The notes under the pieces: model-generated
Database searches by the model: none
The model's input: the letters and a program-made list of their open reading frames with translations, nothing else
What the model was told of the DNA's origin: nothing
Part shown: positions 25,290-33,148 of the stretch, piece by piece
How positions within the stretch are numbered: the first letter of the stretch is position 1
How the letters are laid out: each line of letters starts with the position of its first letter
Made by a program: the position numbers and the translations under genes
Assembly (NCBI GenBank): GCA_900473185.1
Contig: UCKU01000015.1
Location: forward strand, 353,392 to 417,391
DNA: 64,000 nucleotides
Direction: 5' to 3'
Source of the DNA: Hyphomicrobiales bacterium
Lineage (GTDB): Bacteria; Pseudomonadota; Alphaproteobacteria; Rhizobiales; Rhizobiaceae

Positions 25290-25889
25290 GTGCGGATCAA
25301 GGGTTTCCTCGTGGCCATGATGGCCGTGTTTGCAATGGCGCCGGCCGCTATTCCGGCTCCTAGCAAAAATGCCTCCATGGTGACCGGCAATGCGACATCG
25401 CAGCCGGTCGGTCATTACGACTTCTGTCAGACGCACCGCAGCGAATGCGGTGCCAACCGCAATACCGGCCCGGTCGCCATGACCGGCTCCAAGTGGGCCA
25501 CGGTCCGTTCGGTCAACGCAACCGTCAACCGAACCATCACGCCGATGACCGACAAGGAAATCTACGGCAAGGACGAGGTCTGGGCCTATCCGACCACGGC
25601 TGGCGACTGCGAGGACTTCGCGCTTCTTAAGCGCCGTATCCTCATCCAGCGCGGCTTCTCGCCTGCCGATCTGCTGATGACAGTCGTACGCAAGCCTGAT
25701 GGTGAAGGTCATGCCGTGCTGACGCTGCGCACTGCTGAAGGCGATTTCGTGCTCGACAACCTGGCTTCTGACGTCAAGCCCTGGTTTGCGACGCCCTATA
25801 GCTTCATCAAGCGCCAGTCGAGCTTCAATGCCGGCCGCTGGGTTACCATTGAGAATGGCCGCGACGTTCTGGTCGGCGCTCTCAAGTAA
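25290..25889 (+). CDS. Bacterial transglutaminase-like cysteine proteinase (BTLCP, DUF920)
   Basis: A 199-residue secreted or periplasmic protein starting at GTG with a signal-peptide-like hydrophobic N terminus (3-22). The catalytic triad is visible: C107 in AGDCEDFALLK, H141 in GEGHAVL and D156 in FVLDNL. BTLCPs include LapG, which clips surface adhesins, but no LapD/LapA partner or type I exporter is in this window and the rhizobial group is mostly uncharacterised. A strong terminator follows at 25916. Confidence 0.88.
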   Translation: MRIKGFLVAMMAVFAMAPAAIPAPSKNASMVTGNATSQPVGHYDFCQTHRSECGANRNTGPVAMTGSKWATVRSVNATVNRTITPMTDKEIYGKDEVWAYPTTAGDCEDFALLKRRILIQRGFSPADLLMTVVRKPDGEGHAVLTLRTAEGDFVLDNLASDVKPWFATPYSFIKRQSSFNAGRWVTIENGRDVLVGALK

Positions 25890-25915
25890 AAAGTTTCAAG
25901 GGGGGACTGTGAAAG

Positions 25916-25937
25916 AGCCGGCGAAAGCCGGCTTTTT
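25916..25937 (+). terminator. Rho-independent terminator after the BTLCP gene
   Basis: AGCCGGC (25916-25922), GAAA tetraloop, GCCGGCT (25927-25933), then a run of T to 25937. Confidence 0.88.
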
Positions 25938-25992
25938 CATTTTCAGTATTCAGAATTTGCTGCACCGGTGCCCCTGCCCTTCGCATGGCTTC

Positions 25993-26046
25993 GGGCGTTC
26001 GCTGCTGCAATCGATCCACCGGATCGATAGCTCGGGCTTTGCCGAC
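25993..26046. repeat. Rhizobial intergenic palindromic repeat, copy 1
   Basis: A ~54-bp unit containing the hairpin ATCGATCC-acc-GGATCGAT (26009-26027) flanked by GGGCGTTCG on the left and GCTCGG...GCCGAC on the right. A second copy lies about 110 bp downstream with roughly 80-85% identity. Resembles dispersed intergenic elements seen across Rhizobium genomes; copy number cannot be judged from one window. Confidence 0.7.
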
Positions 26047-26103
26047 TGATTTTTTTATGCCGAGTGTGACGCTGCCGGCGCCCGGCCCTTCGCTTTGGGC
26101 TCA

Positions 26104-26156
26104 GGGCGTTCGTCGCTGCAATCGATTCGCCGGATCGATTGCTCGGCTGCGCCGAC
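26104..26156. repeat. Rhizobial intergenic palindromic repeat, copy 2
   Basis: Second copy of the unit at 25993: hairpin AATCGATTC-gcc-GGATCGATT (one G-T pair) in the same flanking context, ending 6 bp before the mbfA stop. The two copies are in direct orientation. Confidence 0.7.
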
Positions 26157-26162
26157 CGCTCC

Positions 26163-27146
26163 TCACCCATTCCCAATCAGAATGCCGACTGCGAGGACGA
26201 GGCTGCCGCCGACAACGACCTGGAAGGCTGCGCGCAGGAACGGCGTTTCCATATATTTGTTCTGGATGAAGGCGATCGCCCAGAGCTCGAAGAAGACGAT
26301 GACGGCAGCGGTAATGGTCGCAGTCCAGAACTGCGGAATGAGATAGGGCAGTGCGTGGCCGAGACCGCCGAGCGCCGTCATGATACCGCAGGCAAGTCCG
26401 CGCTTGATCGGCGAGCCGCGGCCGGAGATCTTGCCGTCGTCATGGGCGGCTTCCGTGAAGCCCATCGAAATGCCGGCGCCGACCGAGGCCGACAGGCCAA
26501 CGAGGAAGGTCTGCCAGGTATCCTGCGTGGCAAAGGCGGCAGCGAAGATCGGCGCCAGCGTCGAGACCGAACCATCCATGAGACCGGCAAGGCCCGGCTG
26601 CACATAGGTCAGGACGAACTGGCGGCGCGCCGTCTCATCCTCTTCTTTCTTCACATCGTCAGGCGTGTGCTTGTCGCCCAACATGCGGGCGATGTCTTCA
26701 TGGCCCTGTTCGGCAAGAGCGAGATCGCCGAGCAATTGGCGGGTCGAGGCATCGGAGGTCTGCTTGATCGCCTCGACATAGAAGCGGTAGGCCTGCTCCT
26801 CCATCGCCTCGGCTTCCTGCCTGATGGCATCGAGAGACAGGTTGGCACGCAACCAGTCCGGTTTGCGCTCGTAAAAGCCCTCGACATGCTCGCGGCGGAT
26901 CAGCGGGATGCGTTCACCAAAGCGCTGACGGTGAATCTCGATCAGCGACTTGCGGTGCGTGTCCTCCACTTCAGCCATGTCTTCGAACACCTTGGCAGAG
27001 GCCGGGAACTCCTGTCGCAAATGCTCGGCGTAAGCGAGATAGATGCGTGCATCATCTTCTTCCGAGGCGATAGCGAGCGCCAGGATTTCCTGCTCGGAGA
27101 GAGAGCGGAAGGAACGTTTCGGTGATCTGAAAAAACGGGCCAACAT
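26163..27146 (-). CDS. mbfA: Membrane-bound ferritin-like iron exporter MbfA (ferritin domain + VIT1/CCC1)
   Basis: 327 residues. The N-terminal ferritin/rubrerythrin-like domain (about 10-170) has Glu and ExxH metal-ligand patterns (EEDDARIY, MAEVEDTHRK, MEEQAYRFYVEA, LAEQGHEDI). The C-terminal VIT1/CCC1-type membrane domain (about 185-327) has YVQPGLAGLMDGSVSTLAPIFAAAF and about five helices. This fusion is MbfA, an iron exporter of rhizobia and Agrobacterium protecting against iron and peroxide. The in-frame ATG 66 bp upstream would lie in the operator, so MLARFFRS is the start. A 21-bp Irr-type palindrome is 15 bp upstream. Confidence 0.93.
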   Translation of the reverse strand: MLARFFRSPKRSFRSLSEQEILALAIASEEDDARIYLAYAEHLRQEFPASAKVFEDMAEVEDTHRKSLIEIHRQRFGERIPLIRREHVEGFYERKPDWLRANLSLDAIRQEAEAMEEQAYRFYVEAIKQTSDASTRQLLGDLALAEQGHEDIARMLGDKHTPDDVKKEEDETARRQFVLTYVQPGLAGLMDGSVSTLAPIFAAAFATQDTWQTFLVGLSASVGAGISMGFTEAAHDDGKISGRGSPIKRGLACGIMTALGGLGHALPYLIPQFWTATITAAVIVFFELWAIAFIQNKYMETPFLRAAFQVVVGGSLVLAVGILIGNG

Positions 27147-27160
27147 AGGTAGTCTCCAAT

Positions 27161-27181
27161 AATTTAGAATTATTCTAAATT
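27161..27181. promoter_or_regulatory. Irr box / iron control element
   Basis: A perfect 21-bp palindrome: AATTTAGAAT (27161-27170), central T, ATTCTAAATT (27172-27181). It contains the TTTAGAA-N3-TTCTAAA core described for Irr-regulated rhizobial genes. Placed just before mbfA, where Irr is known to repress under iron limitation, and 138 bp before the divergent truncated haemoglobin gene. Confidence 0.85.
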
Positions 27182-27319
27182 TAAAGAGGCAAGCCGCGTG
27201 GGTCAAGATCAAAGCCCGGCAGGATTGATAGAATGCCGCGATTAGCCAATCGCGCTTTGCTGAGGCAGCGCGTCAACCTATATGGGGGCTGCTAGCTGCA
27301 AGCGGCACCGGGGTTAAAG

Positions 27320-27787
27320 ATGAATAGTGAGATACAGGGACGGGCCGCGCATGTCGCCGCGATCCGTGAAAAGGCCGAGGCCGAGATGAAGGCGATCGGT
27401 GTAGACGAGGTCTTCATTTCGAAGCTGGTAGAGACCTTCTACGGGCGGGTGCTCGCGCATCCCGAGCTCGGACCAGTCTTTGATGCGCGGCTTTCAGGCC
27501 GCTGGCCCGAACATATGGACAAGATGAAGAGCTTCTGGTCGTCCGTCGCCTTCCGCAGCGGCGCCTATGGCGGCAAGCCGGTGCAGGCGCATCTCGGCGT
27601 CGCAAACATGACGCCGGAGCTTTTCCCGAAATGGCTTTCGCTGTTTTCGCAAACGCTCGACGATGTGGCGCCGACGTCGGAAGCCAGGGTGTGGTTCATG
27701 GCGACTGCGGAGCGGATCGCAAAGAGCCTGACGCTGTCGCTCTTCTACAATCCGGCGCTTGACGATCCCGCGAAGAAGACGGGCTGA
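27320..27787 (+). CDS. Group III truncated haemoglobin
   Basis: A 155-residue globin of the trHbIII class: LVETFYGRVLAHPELGPVFDARLSGRW-like N-terminal block, then WPEHMDKMKSFWSSVAFRSGAYGG and the proximal-His helix QAHLGVANMTPELFPKWLSLF. Group III members bind O2/NO and have been linked to NO or microaerobic metabolism, but the function is unsettled. Divergent from mbfA, so the Irr box may also affect it. Confidence 0.92.
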   Translation: MNSEIQGRAAHVAAIREKAEAEMKAIGVDEVFISKLVETFYGRVLAHPELGPVFDARLSGRWPEHMDKMKSFWSSVAFRSGAYGGKPVQAHLGVANMTPELFPKWLSLFSQTLDDVAPTSEARVWFMATAERIAKSLTLSLFYNPALDDPAKKTG

Positions 27788-27791
27788 CGCT

Positions 27792-28685
27792 TTACTGCTT
27801 TGCCGAAAAGGTCGCGCCGGCGCTTGCGGCGACGACCAAAGCCGTTCCGGCCATCTGCAGAAGCGTCATGGGCTGTGCCAGAATGACGAAGCCTGCGAGG
27901 GCTGCAATGGCAGGTTCCAGGCTCATGAGGATGCCGAAGGAGGCCGTTGGCATCCGCCGCAGCGCCATCAGCTCCAACGTGTAGGGCAGCAGCGGCACCA
28001 GAATGGCAAGGCCCGCCATTTCGATCAGGCCGTAGCCATCAAGCTTCGGCACGGCGCCGGCAAAGCCGAAGGGCGTTGCGACCACGGCGGCAACTATGAG
28101 CGACATGGAAAGTCCTTCAAGACCCTTGAAGCTCGCGCCGATCTTCTTCGTGAGCACGATATAGATCGCCCAGCCGGTTCCCGCACCAAATGCAAAGAGA
28201 ACACCGAGGGGATCTCCAACCCAGCCTTCACCGTCATGAGCGAGAGCCAGAACCCCGAACGCGGCAATGAGCGGCCAGATCAGGCGTCGGCTCAATCCGT
28301 AGCCAATGGTCGCGACCGAAAGCGGCCCAAGAAAATCGATCGCGACGGCAAGACCGAGCGGAATGCGCTCGATCGACGAGAAAAAACTCATCGTCATCAG
28401 CGCCGTGGTCGTGCCGAGGACCAGGGCACTTGTCCATTGGGCGCGGCTGTAGCTGAGGATGCGCGGGCGCACCGCGATTGCCAGAAAGATGGCAGCGAAG
28501 GCGAGGCGCAGCCAGGTGGCGCCGACCGGCCCATAGGTGGCGATGGCGGAGGAGGATAGCGCCGCACCGAACTGGATCGAGGACATGGACATCAGACACA
28601 TCAAACCGCCGGCAGCCACACCACCAAATGCTGCAGGCGTATCCGTGGTCAGCGTGCCCATTTCGGCAGTCATTCTTTCTTCCAT
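27792..28685 (-). CDS. EamA/RhtA-type DMT transporter
   Basis: A 297-residue inner-membrane exporter with two EamA repeats and about ten helices; the SSSAIATYGPVGATWLRLAFAAI and LPYTLELMALRRMPTASFGILMSLEPAIAALAG blocks are characteristic of the RhtA (threonine/homoserine efflux) group. The start is the ATG behind CGGAGAAGCGC; two further upstream and one downstream in-frame ATG have weaker sites. Ends 4 bp from the convergent haemoglobin gene. Substrate inferred only from family. Confidence 0.88.
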   Translation of the reverse strand: MEERMTAEMGTLTTDTPAAFGGVAAGGLMCLMSMSSIQFGAALSSSAIATYGPVGATWLRLAFAAIFLAIAVRPRILSYSRAQWTSALVLGTTTALMTMSFFSSIERIPLGLAVAIDFLGPLSVATIGYGLSRRLIWPLIAAFGVLALAHDGEGWVGDPLGVLFAFGAGTGWAIYIVLTKKIGASFKGLEGLSMSLIVAAVVATPFGFAGAVPKLDGYGLIEMAGLAILVPLLPYTLELMALRRMPTASFGILMSLEPAIAALAGFVILAQPMTLLQMAGTALVVAASAGATFSAKQ

Positions 28686-28778
28686 GCGCTTCTCCGATTG
28701 CGCGCCCTTCATATGAGAGCAGCGCATGAGCGACAAATTCAAACTTCTGATCGAGGCAGCAAAAGGCTTGATGCGATA

Positions 28779-29330
28779 TCAGAGGCGACCAGAGAGGATC
28801 ACCTCTTCGGCGTCTTCGAAACTCATGCCGAAAACCTTCTTGCCGATTTCGAAGCTGAAGCCGTTGCGGGCGAAGGCGGAGAGCTCCTTTGCCTTTCGTT
28901 TTTCATCAAGCTCGACGCGGCGGAACGGGCCGAAGGCGCGTTTGCGGGCGAATATCGCCGCGGCATAGAGATCGTCAGCCTCTTCGAGTGCAACCTCCAC
29001 CTTGTCGCTCGACACACCCTTGACCGCAAGCTTCTGAGCAATGGCGCGCTTGGATTTGCCGCTACGCACGGCGGAACGCGCGCTGATTTTAGCATAGGCG
29101 CTATCGTCGATCGCCTTGTTGTCATAGGCAAATTTGACGGCGAAATCGGCGACGGCCTTGAGCTGTGCTGCGCTGATGTCCTCGAATTTTTCCTTCGCCT
29201 TGCGGGTGATGGCGTCAAAGAGCTGCTTTTCCGTCATCATGCGCCGCTCGAGGCGATAGATGGTCGAGTTGCGTGCCCAACTCAGCATGCGGGGCGTCGG
29301 AATATCGGATGGAACGGTCTCGTCAATCAT
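28779..29330 (-). CDS. recX: RecX-family regulatory protein
   Basis: A 183-residue three-helix-repeat protein. Basic composition and blocks such as YLERRMMTEKQL-like start, GKSKRAIAQKLAVKGVSSDKVE and FARKRAFGPFR match RecX, which blocks RecA filament extension. It starts 10 bp after the acetylpolyamine amidohydrolase stop and has a weak ribosome-binding site, so coupling is likely. recA is not nearby. The N terminus could start at an upstream ATG. Confidence 0.8.
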   Translation of the reverse strand: MIDETVPSDIPTPRMLSWARNSTIYRLERRMMTEKQLFDAITRKAKEKFEDISAAQLKAVADFAVKFAYDNKAIDDSAYAKISARSAVRSGKSKRAIAQKLAVKGVSSDKVEVALEEADDLYAAAIFARKRAFGPFRRVELDEKRKAKELSAFARNGFSFEIGKKVFGMSFEDAEEVILSGRL

Positions 29331-29340
29331 CAGGAGGAGA

Positions 29341-30366
29341 TCAGGCTTCCAGACCCTTGAGCACATTGGCGACATTGAGGCCAATCTCCGGCACTCCGTA
29401 GCCGCCCTCCATGCAGGTGACGACCGGCAGGCCGGCGGCTGAGATCATTTCGCCCATGCGAATGAAGTCCTCCGATTTCAGCCTGAAGAAAGAGATCGGA
29501 TCGCGCTCGAACGTATCGACGCCAAGCGCCACGACGATGGTTTCCGCACCAAAGGCCTTGATGCGGGAAAGCGCATCGGCAAGGGTTGCCGACCAGACAT
29601 CGAATGTCGTGCCATAGGCCAGCGGGTAATTGCGGTTGGCACCCTCGCCCTGCCCTTCGCCCTCTTCATCGGCATGACCGAGGAAATAGGGAAAGGCGTG
29701 GGTGGGATCGCCATGCAGCGAGGCGGTGAAGACATCGCCGCGGCGATAGAACAGATCCTGCGTGCCATTGCCGTGATGGAAATCGACATCAAGTACGGCG
29801 ACCTTCTTGGCGCCATGATCCAGCAGACGCTGGGCCGCGACGCCGGAATTATTGATGAAGCAATAGCCGCCGAAGAGATCGATGCCGGCATGGTGGCCCG
29901 GCGGGCGGCAGAGCGCGAAGGCGAAACGGTTGCCGGCATTCAGCCAGTCCGCGCCAGTCATCGCGCAGCGCATGGAGGCAACAGCTGCCTCATAAGAGCC
30001 CTTGGTGATGGACGTGTCGGCGGCATTGGCATAATGGCCGATCGCTCCGACGATGTTCTCCGGTATACGCTGGCTGGTGCGGCGGATAGGGAAGGAATTG
30101 GCGATCGCCTCGCCCTTGTAACCTGCCGCCACCCAGCGATCCCACACCGTCGCCAGGAACTCCAGATAGGCCGGATCATGCACCTTGCGCGCAGTTTCGA
30201 GACCGTAAGCTTCCGGCGCAACAACATCCGAAAAGCCCGCCTCCTTCACCGCGGCAAGAATCCATTCCGCCCGGAACGGTGCCTCGAAGGGCGTCACGAG
30301 TTGGCCGTCGTGCAGCTCCGTCTTCGCATCACGCAGCTTGTGGTCTTCGGAATAGATGACGCGCAC
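29341..30366 (-). CDS. Histone-deacetylase-family acetylpolyamine amidohydrolase
   Basis: A 341-residue zinc hydrolase of the HDAC superfamily. Active-site blocks RPPGHHAG (His dyad), DVDFHHGNGTQ (Zn ligands Asp and His), SLHGDPTHAFPYF and GGYGV are all present. The start MRVIYSEDHKLRDAKTE is reached from a GTG at 30364-30366 six bases after GGAGG; a TTG five codons upstream is less likely. Bacterial relatives deacetylate acetylputrescine or acetylcadaverine. Upstream of recX. Confidence 0.9.
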   Translation of the reverse strand: MRVIYSEDHKLRDAKTELHDGQLVTPFEAPFRAEWILAAVKEAGFSDVVAPEAYGLETARKVHDPAYLEFLATVWDRWVAAGYKGEAIANSFPIRRTSQRIPENIVGAIGHYANAADTSITKGSYEAAVASMRCAMTGADWLNAGNRFAFALCRPPGHHAGIDLFGGYCFINNSGVAAQRLLDHGAKKVAVLDVDFHHGNGTQDLFYRRGDVFTASLHGDPTHAFPYFLGHADEEGEGQGEGANRNYPLAYGTTFDVWSATLADALSRIKAFGAETIVVALGVDTFERDPISFFRLKSEDFIRMGEMISAAGLPVVTCMEGGYGVPEIGLNVANVLKGLEA

Positions 30367-30519
30367 GAGTGTCCTCCGCAAATCAGTCTGTCAGACTGAA
30401 GCCTTACACAGGCCCGTCTAAAGAAAAAAGCGCTGAACACGCCTTGATCACCGCTGCAGATGACGCCACGTTCAAGCCGATTTCAGAATGCGTTCCTTTT
30501 CCTCAAGAGATTAAGCCCC

Positions 30520-31146
30520 ATGAAAATCCTGATGGTCGATGTCGATGGCGTGCTGGTTCACGGACGGCCAGCGGACGGTCTGCCGCTCTTCACTTATCTC
30601 GAGCGCGACCTCGGCCTGTCTGCGCCGTTGCTTCAACAGGAATTCTTCAAGCCTTACTGGGTCGGTATCGTTACCGGCCAGGAGCCGATCGAACCCCGCC
30701 TTTCCGAGGTTCTCGGCCAGATCGCACCGCATCTTAACGCGCAGACCCTGCTCGACTACTGGTTCGAAAACGACTCCCGCCTCGACCGGCAGCTGCTCGA
30801 TGATCTCGCCCGCCTGAAGGACAAAGGCACGCTTCTTTACCTCGCCACCAACCAGGAGCACCAGCGTGCTGCTTACCTGCGTGACGTGCTGGGGCTCGGC
30901 GCGCTTTTCGATGGCATGTTCTACTCGGCCGCACTTGGCGCACGAAAGCCTTTCAGCGATTTCTTCCGGCTTGCGACGCAAGAAGTCGGCGCAGCCCCTG
31001 ATGACATCGGCTTCATCGATGATGTCGAGGAGAATATCCTGGCGGCCAAGGATTTCGGCTGGAAGGCCCTGCATTGGACGCCGGCTTCAAGACTGGCCGA
31101 CGCGATAGACGCCTTTACGCACCGCGATCAGGCCACGCGCTTGTAA
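30520..31146 (+). CDS. HAD-family hydrolase
   Basis: 208 residues. HAD motif I MVDVDGVLV (nucleophile D7), motif II LYLATNQEH, and motif III/IV GARKPFSDFF and GFIDDVEENI are complete. Cap type C1, similar to small phosphatases of the YihX/epoxide-hydrolase-N-like group. The internal ATG MKILMVDVDG is chosen over an upstream one because motif I must be near the N terminus. Substrate unknown. The last 19 bp overlap the convergent GNAT gene. Confidence 0.88.
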   Translation: MKILMVDVDGVLVHGRPADGLPLFTYLERDLGLSAPLLQQEFFKPYWVGIVTGQEPIEPRLSEVLGQIAPHLNAQTLLDYWFENDSRLDRQLLDDLARLKDKGTLLYLATNQEHQRAAYLRDVLGLGALFDGMFYSAALGARKPFSDFFRLATQEVGAAPDDIGFIDDVEENILAAKDFGWKALHWTPASRLADAIDAFTHRDQATRL

Positions 31147-31646
31147 AAGAAGGTGGTGGCGCACAGGCCGCCTTCAGGCCAGAGAGCATAATCAGGAATG
31201 ACGCCGACGCGCTCCCAGCCGAGACGCGGGTAGATGGCTTCAGCATCGCTGCCGGTTGCCGTATCGAGGACGAGAATCGTCTTGCCGCGACGGGCCGCTT
31301 CGCGTTCGGCCATGTCCATCAGCAGACGCGCCAGGCCATGGCCGCGAGCGGAGCGGTGAACAAGCAGCTTCTTCAGATCGCCGCGGTGCCGCTGGTTCGG
31401 CATCTGCGCAGCGCCGACCTGCACGGTGCCGACAATTTTGCCATCCACTTCAGCGCCAAAGAGCAGGGTGGCGCCATCGGCCACGGCTTCGGCGACACTA
31501 CGCCAGTAGGGTTCGGCATCCGCAGGTGTATAGGGCTGCATGAAGCCAACCGAGGCACCGCCATTGACGCAATCGGCAAGCACCTCGCAGAGGTCGGGAA
31601 TGGCCGCGTGGGCCTCGGCGGCGGAGAGAAGGCGGATGGTCGGCAT
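31128..31646 (-). CDS. GNAT-family N-acetyltransferase
   Basis: 172 residues with motif A KKLLVHRSARGHGLARLLMDMAE and motif B KTILVLDTATGSDAEAIYPRLGWERVG. It lies 29 bp downstream of the XRE-cupin regulator gene and is probably co-transcribed; this regulator/acetyltransferase pair is common in proteobacteria and the two may share a small-molecule ligand. The start MPTIRLLSA follows CAGGGGACCATC. Confidence 0.9.
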   Translation of the reverse strand: MPTIRLLSAAEAHAAIPDLCEVLADCVNGGASVGFMQPYTPADAEPYWRSVAEAVADGATLLFGAEVDGKIVGTVQVGAAQMPNQRHRGDLKKLLVHRSARGHGLARLLMDMAEREAARRGKTILVLDTATGSDAEAIYPRLGWERVGVIPDYALWPEGGLCATTFFYKRVA

Positions 31647-31675
31647 GATGGTCCCCTGATAAATGAGCACGTGAT

Positions 31676-32245
31676 TTAGTGGTCGGCGCGGTCCAGCACG
31701 ACGCAATAGCGTGCCGGCGCGTGACCCGGATTGTGAAAGACATGGCCGTCGCCGACCGGCATGAAGAGACAGTCGCCGGGTTTGAGGCGATGGACGGTCT
31801 CGCCGACGGTCATTTCCAGCTCGCCATCGAAGAGCCAGACATGCTGCGTCATGCCGCGGCTGGCGGCGTGCGGCGGGAAGGCGACCCGCGCGCCAGCCGG
31901 AAATTCGACATCAACGATATCGACATCCGAGGCCGTGCCCGGCGGCGAGACGGCGCGGCGCATATAGCCGGTTTCTGGATCGCGCCAGATCTGCTGGTCC
32001 TGACGACGCGAGAGCGGTGACGCTTCCTGCCCTTCATCGGCAAAAAACTCTGAAAGCGACAGGCCGAGCGCGGCGCAGACCCTCGCCAACAGCGAAGCAG
32101 TTGGGCTCGCTTCGGCGCGTTCGATGCGGGAGATCATCGCGCGGCTCACGCCGGAAGCGGTGGCGAGATCATCCAGTGTCAGCCCCTTTTCCGTCCGCAG
32201 CATGCGAATACGGATACCGATTGCCTGCTCGAGTTCCTGTTCCAT
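31676..32245 (-). CDS. XRE-family regulator with C-terminal cupin domain
   Basis: 189 residues: HTH of the lambda-repressor type (about 9-63, GLTLDDLATASGVSRAMISRIE) followed by a small linker and a double-stranded beta-helix cupin (about 110-185, TQHVWLFDGELEMTVG and LKPGDCLFMPVGDGHVF). Such proteins sense small molecules and often repress the neighbouring acetyltransferase. Divergent from tenA. A spaced inverted repeat in the intergenic region is a possible operator. Confidence 0.92.
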   Translation of the reverse strand: MEQELEQAIGIRIRMLRTEKGLTLDDLATASGVSRAMISRIERAEASPTASLLARVCAALGLSLSEFFADEGQEASPLSRRQDQQIWRDPETGYMRRAVSPPGTASDVDIVDVEFPAGARVAFPPHAASRGMTQHVWLFDGELEMTVGETVHRLKPGDCLFMPVGDGHVFHNPGHAPARYCVVLDRADH

Positions 32246-32257
32246 CTTTCAATCCAC

Positions 32258-32298
32258 GATTCCACTATAAGAGAAATACATGATCCGATGATGGAATC
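32258..32298. promoter_or_regulatory. Possible operator of the XRE-cupin regulator
   Basis: GATTCCA (32258-32264) and TGGAATC (32292-32298) form an inverted repeat with 27 bp between, centred just upstream of the regulator start and extending toward tenA. Half-site spacing is wide, so looping or chance cannot be excluded. Confidence 0.3.
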
Positions 32299-32374
32299 AA
32301 GTCCTTGCGAGCAGCCTTGCTTTCACCATGACGGCGTCGATATATGGCAGCGGCATTCACGAGCGGAGAGCGGC

Positions 32375-33073
32375 ATGGACGGAACCACGCAAGGCACTGA
32401 GACGACGGCAAGCTTTACGACGGCTGCCTGGGACCGGATCAAGCCCATCATGGCCGAGGTCGAGCGATTGCCACTTTTGGAACGTCTCTCTGATGGAACG
32501 CTGCCGCCGGAGGTTTTCCGCCACTACATCCTGCAGGATGCGATCTACCTGAAACATTATGCCCGCTGCCTTGCCATCGTCGCCGCCAAGGCGCCCGATA
32601 ATGCGCAGGTGCTGCGCTTTCTGGGGTCGGCTCAGAAAGCGATCACCGTCGAACAGGGTCTGCATGCCGGTTTCCTGACGCAGTTCGGGATTTCGAGCGC
32701 TGACGTGACCGCCGCTGAGCCCTCACCCTCGTGCTTTGCCTATACGAATTTCCTGCTGGCGACAGCCTATCACAGCTCCTATGCCGTCGCTCTCTCCGCC
32801 ATCCTGCCCTGCTTCTGGATCTACTGGCATGTCGGCGAAGGCATCAAGAGCAGGCCGGCGATCGAGGGCAATGTGTTCCAGGCCTGGATCAATACCTATG
32901 GCGACCCGCAGTTCGCCGCTGGCGCCCGCGAAGTGATCGCGCTGACGGATATTGCCGCCCGCGCCGCCGCGCCGGCGGAGCGCCAGCAGATGATGGAGGT
33001 TTTCGTGCGTGCCTCGCAATATGAATGGATGTTCTGGGATTCGGCCTGGCGGCTCGAGACCTGGCCGGTCTGA
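32375..33073 (+). CDS. tenA: TenA-family thiaminase II / aminopyrimidine aminohydrolase
   Basis: A 232-residue helical bundle. Likely catalytic residues are C146 in ILPCFWIYWHVGE, D55 in LQDAIYL and the late Glu in YEWMFWDSAW, matching the Asp/Cys/Glu set of TenA. The enzyme salvages degraded thiamine (aminopyrimidine to HMP). No thiamine gene or TPP riboswitch is near. Divergent from the XRE-cupin regulator. Upstream in-frame starts exist, but MDGTTQ precedes the conserved region with GGAGAGCGGC. Confidence 0.9.
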   Translation: MDGTTQGTETTASFTTAAWDRIKPIMAEVERLPLLERLSDGTLPPEVFRHYILQDAIYLKHYARCLAIVAAKAPDNAQVLRFLGSAQKAITVEQGLHAGFLTQFGISSADVTAAEPSPSCFAYTNFLLATAYHSSYAVALSAILPCFWIYWHVGEGIKSRPAIEGNVFQAWINTYGDPQFAAGAREVIALTDIAARAAAPAERQQMMEVFVRASQYEWMFWDSAWRLETWPV

Positions 33074-33148
33074 AGTAGGTTTCACAGCCTGCAAATAGCG
33101 TAAACGCCGGTATAATTACCGCTTTGCGGGCGATGTGCGCACTGCTAT

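Noticed and set aside
32246..32374. TPP riboswitch upstream of tenA
   Set aside because: The interval is short and contains no CUGAGA/ACCUGA-type core.
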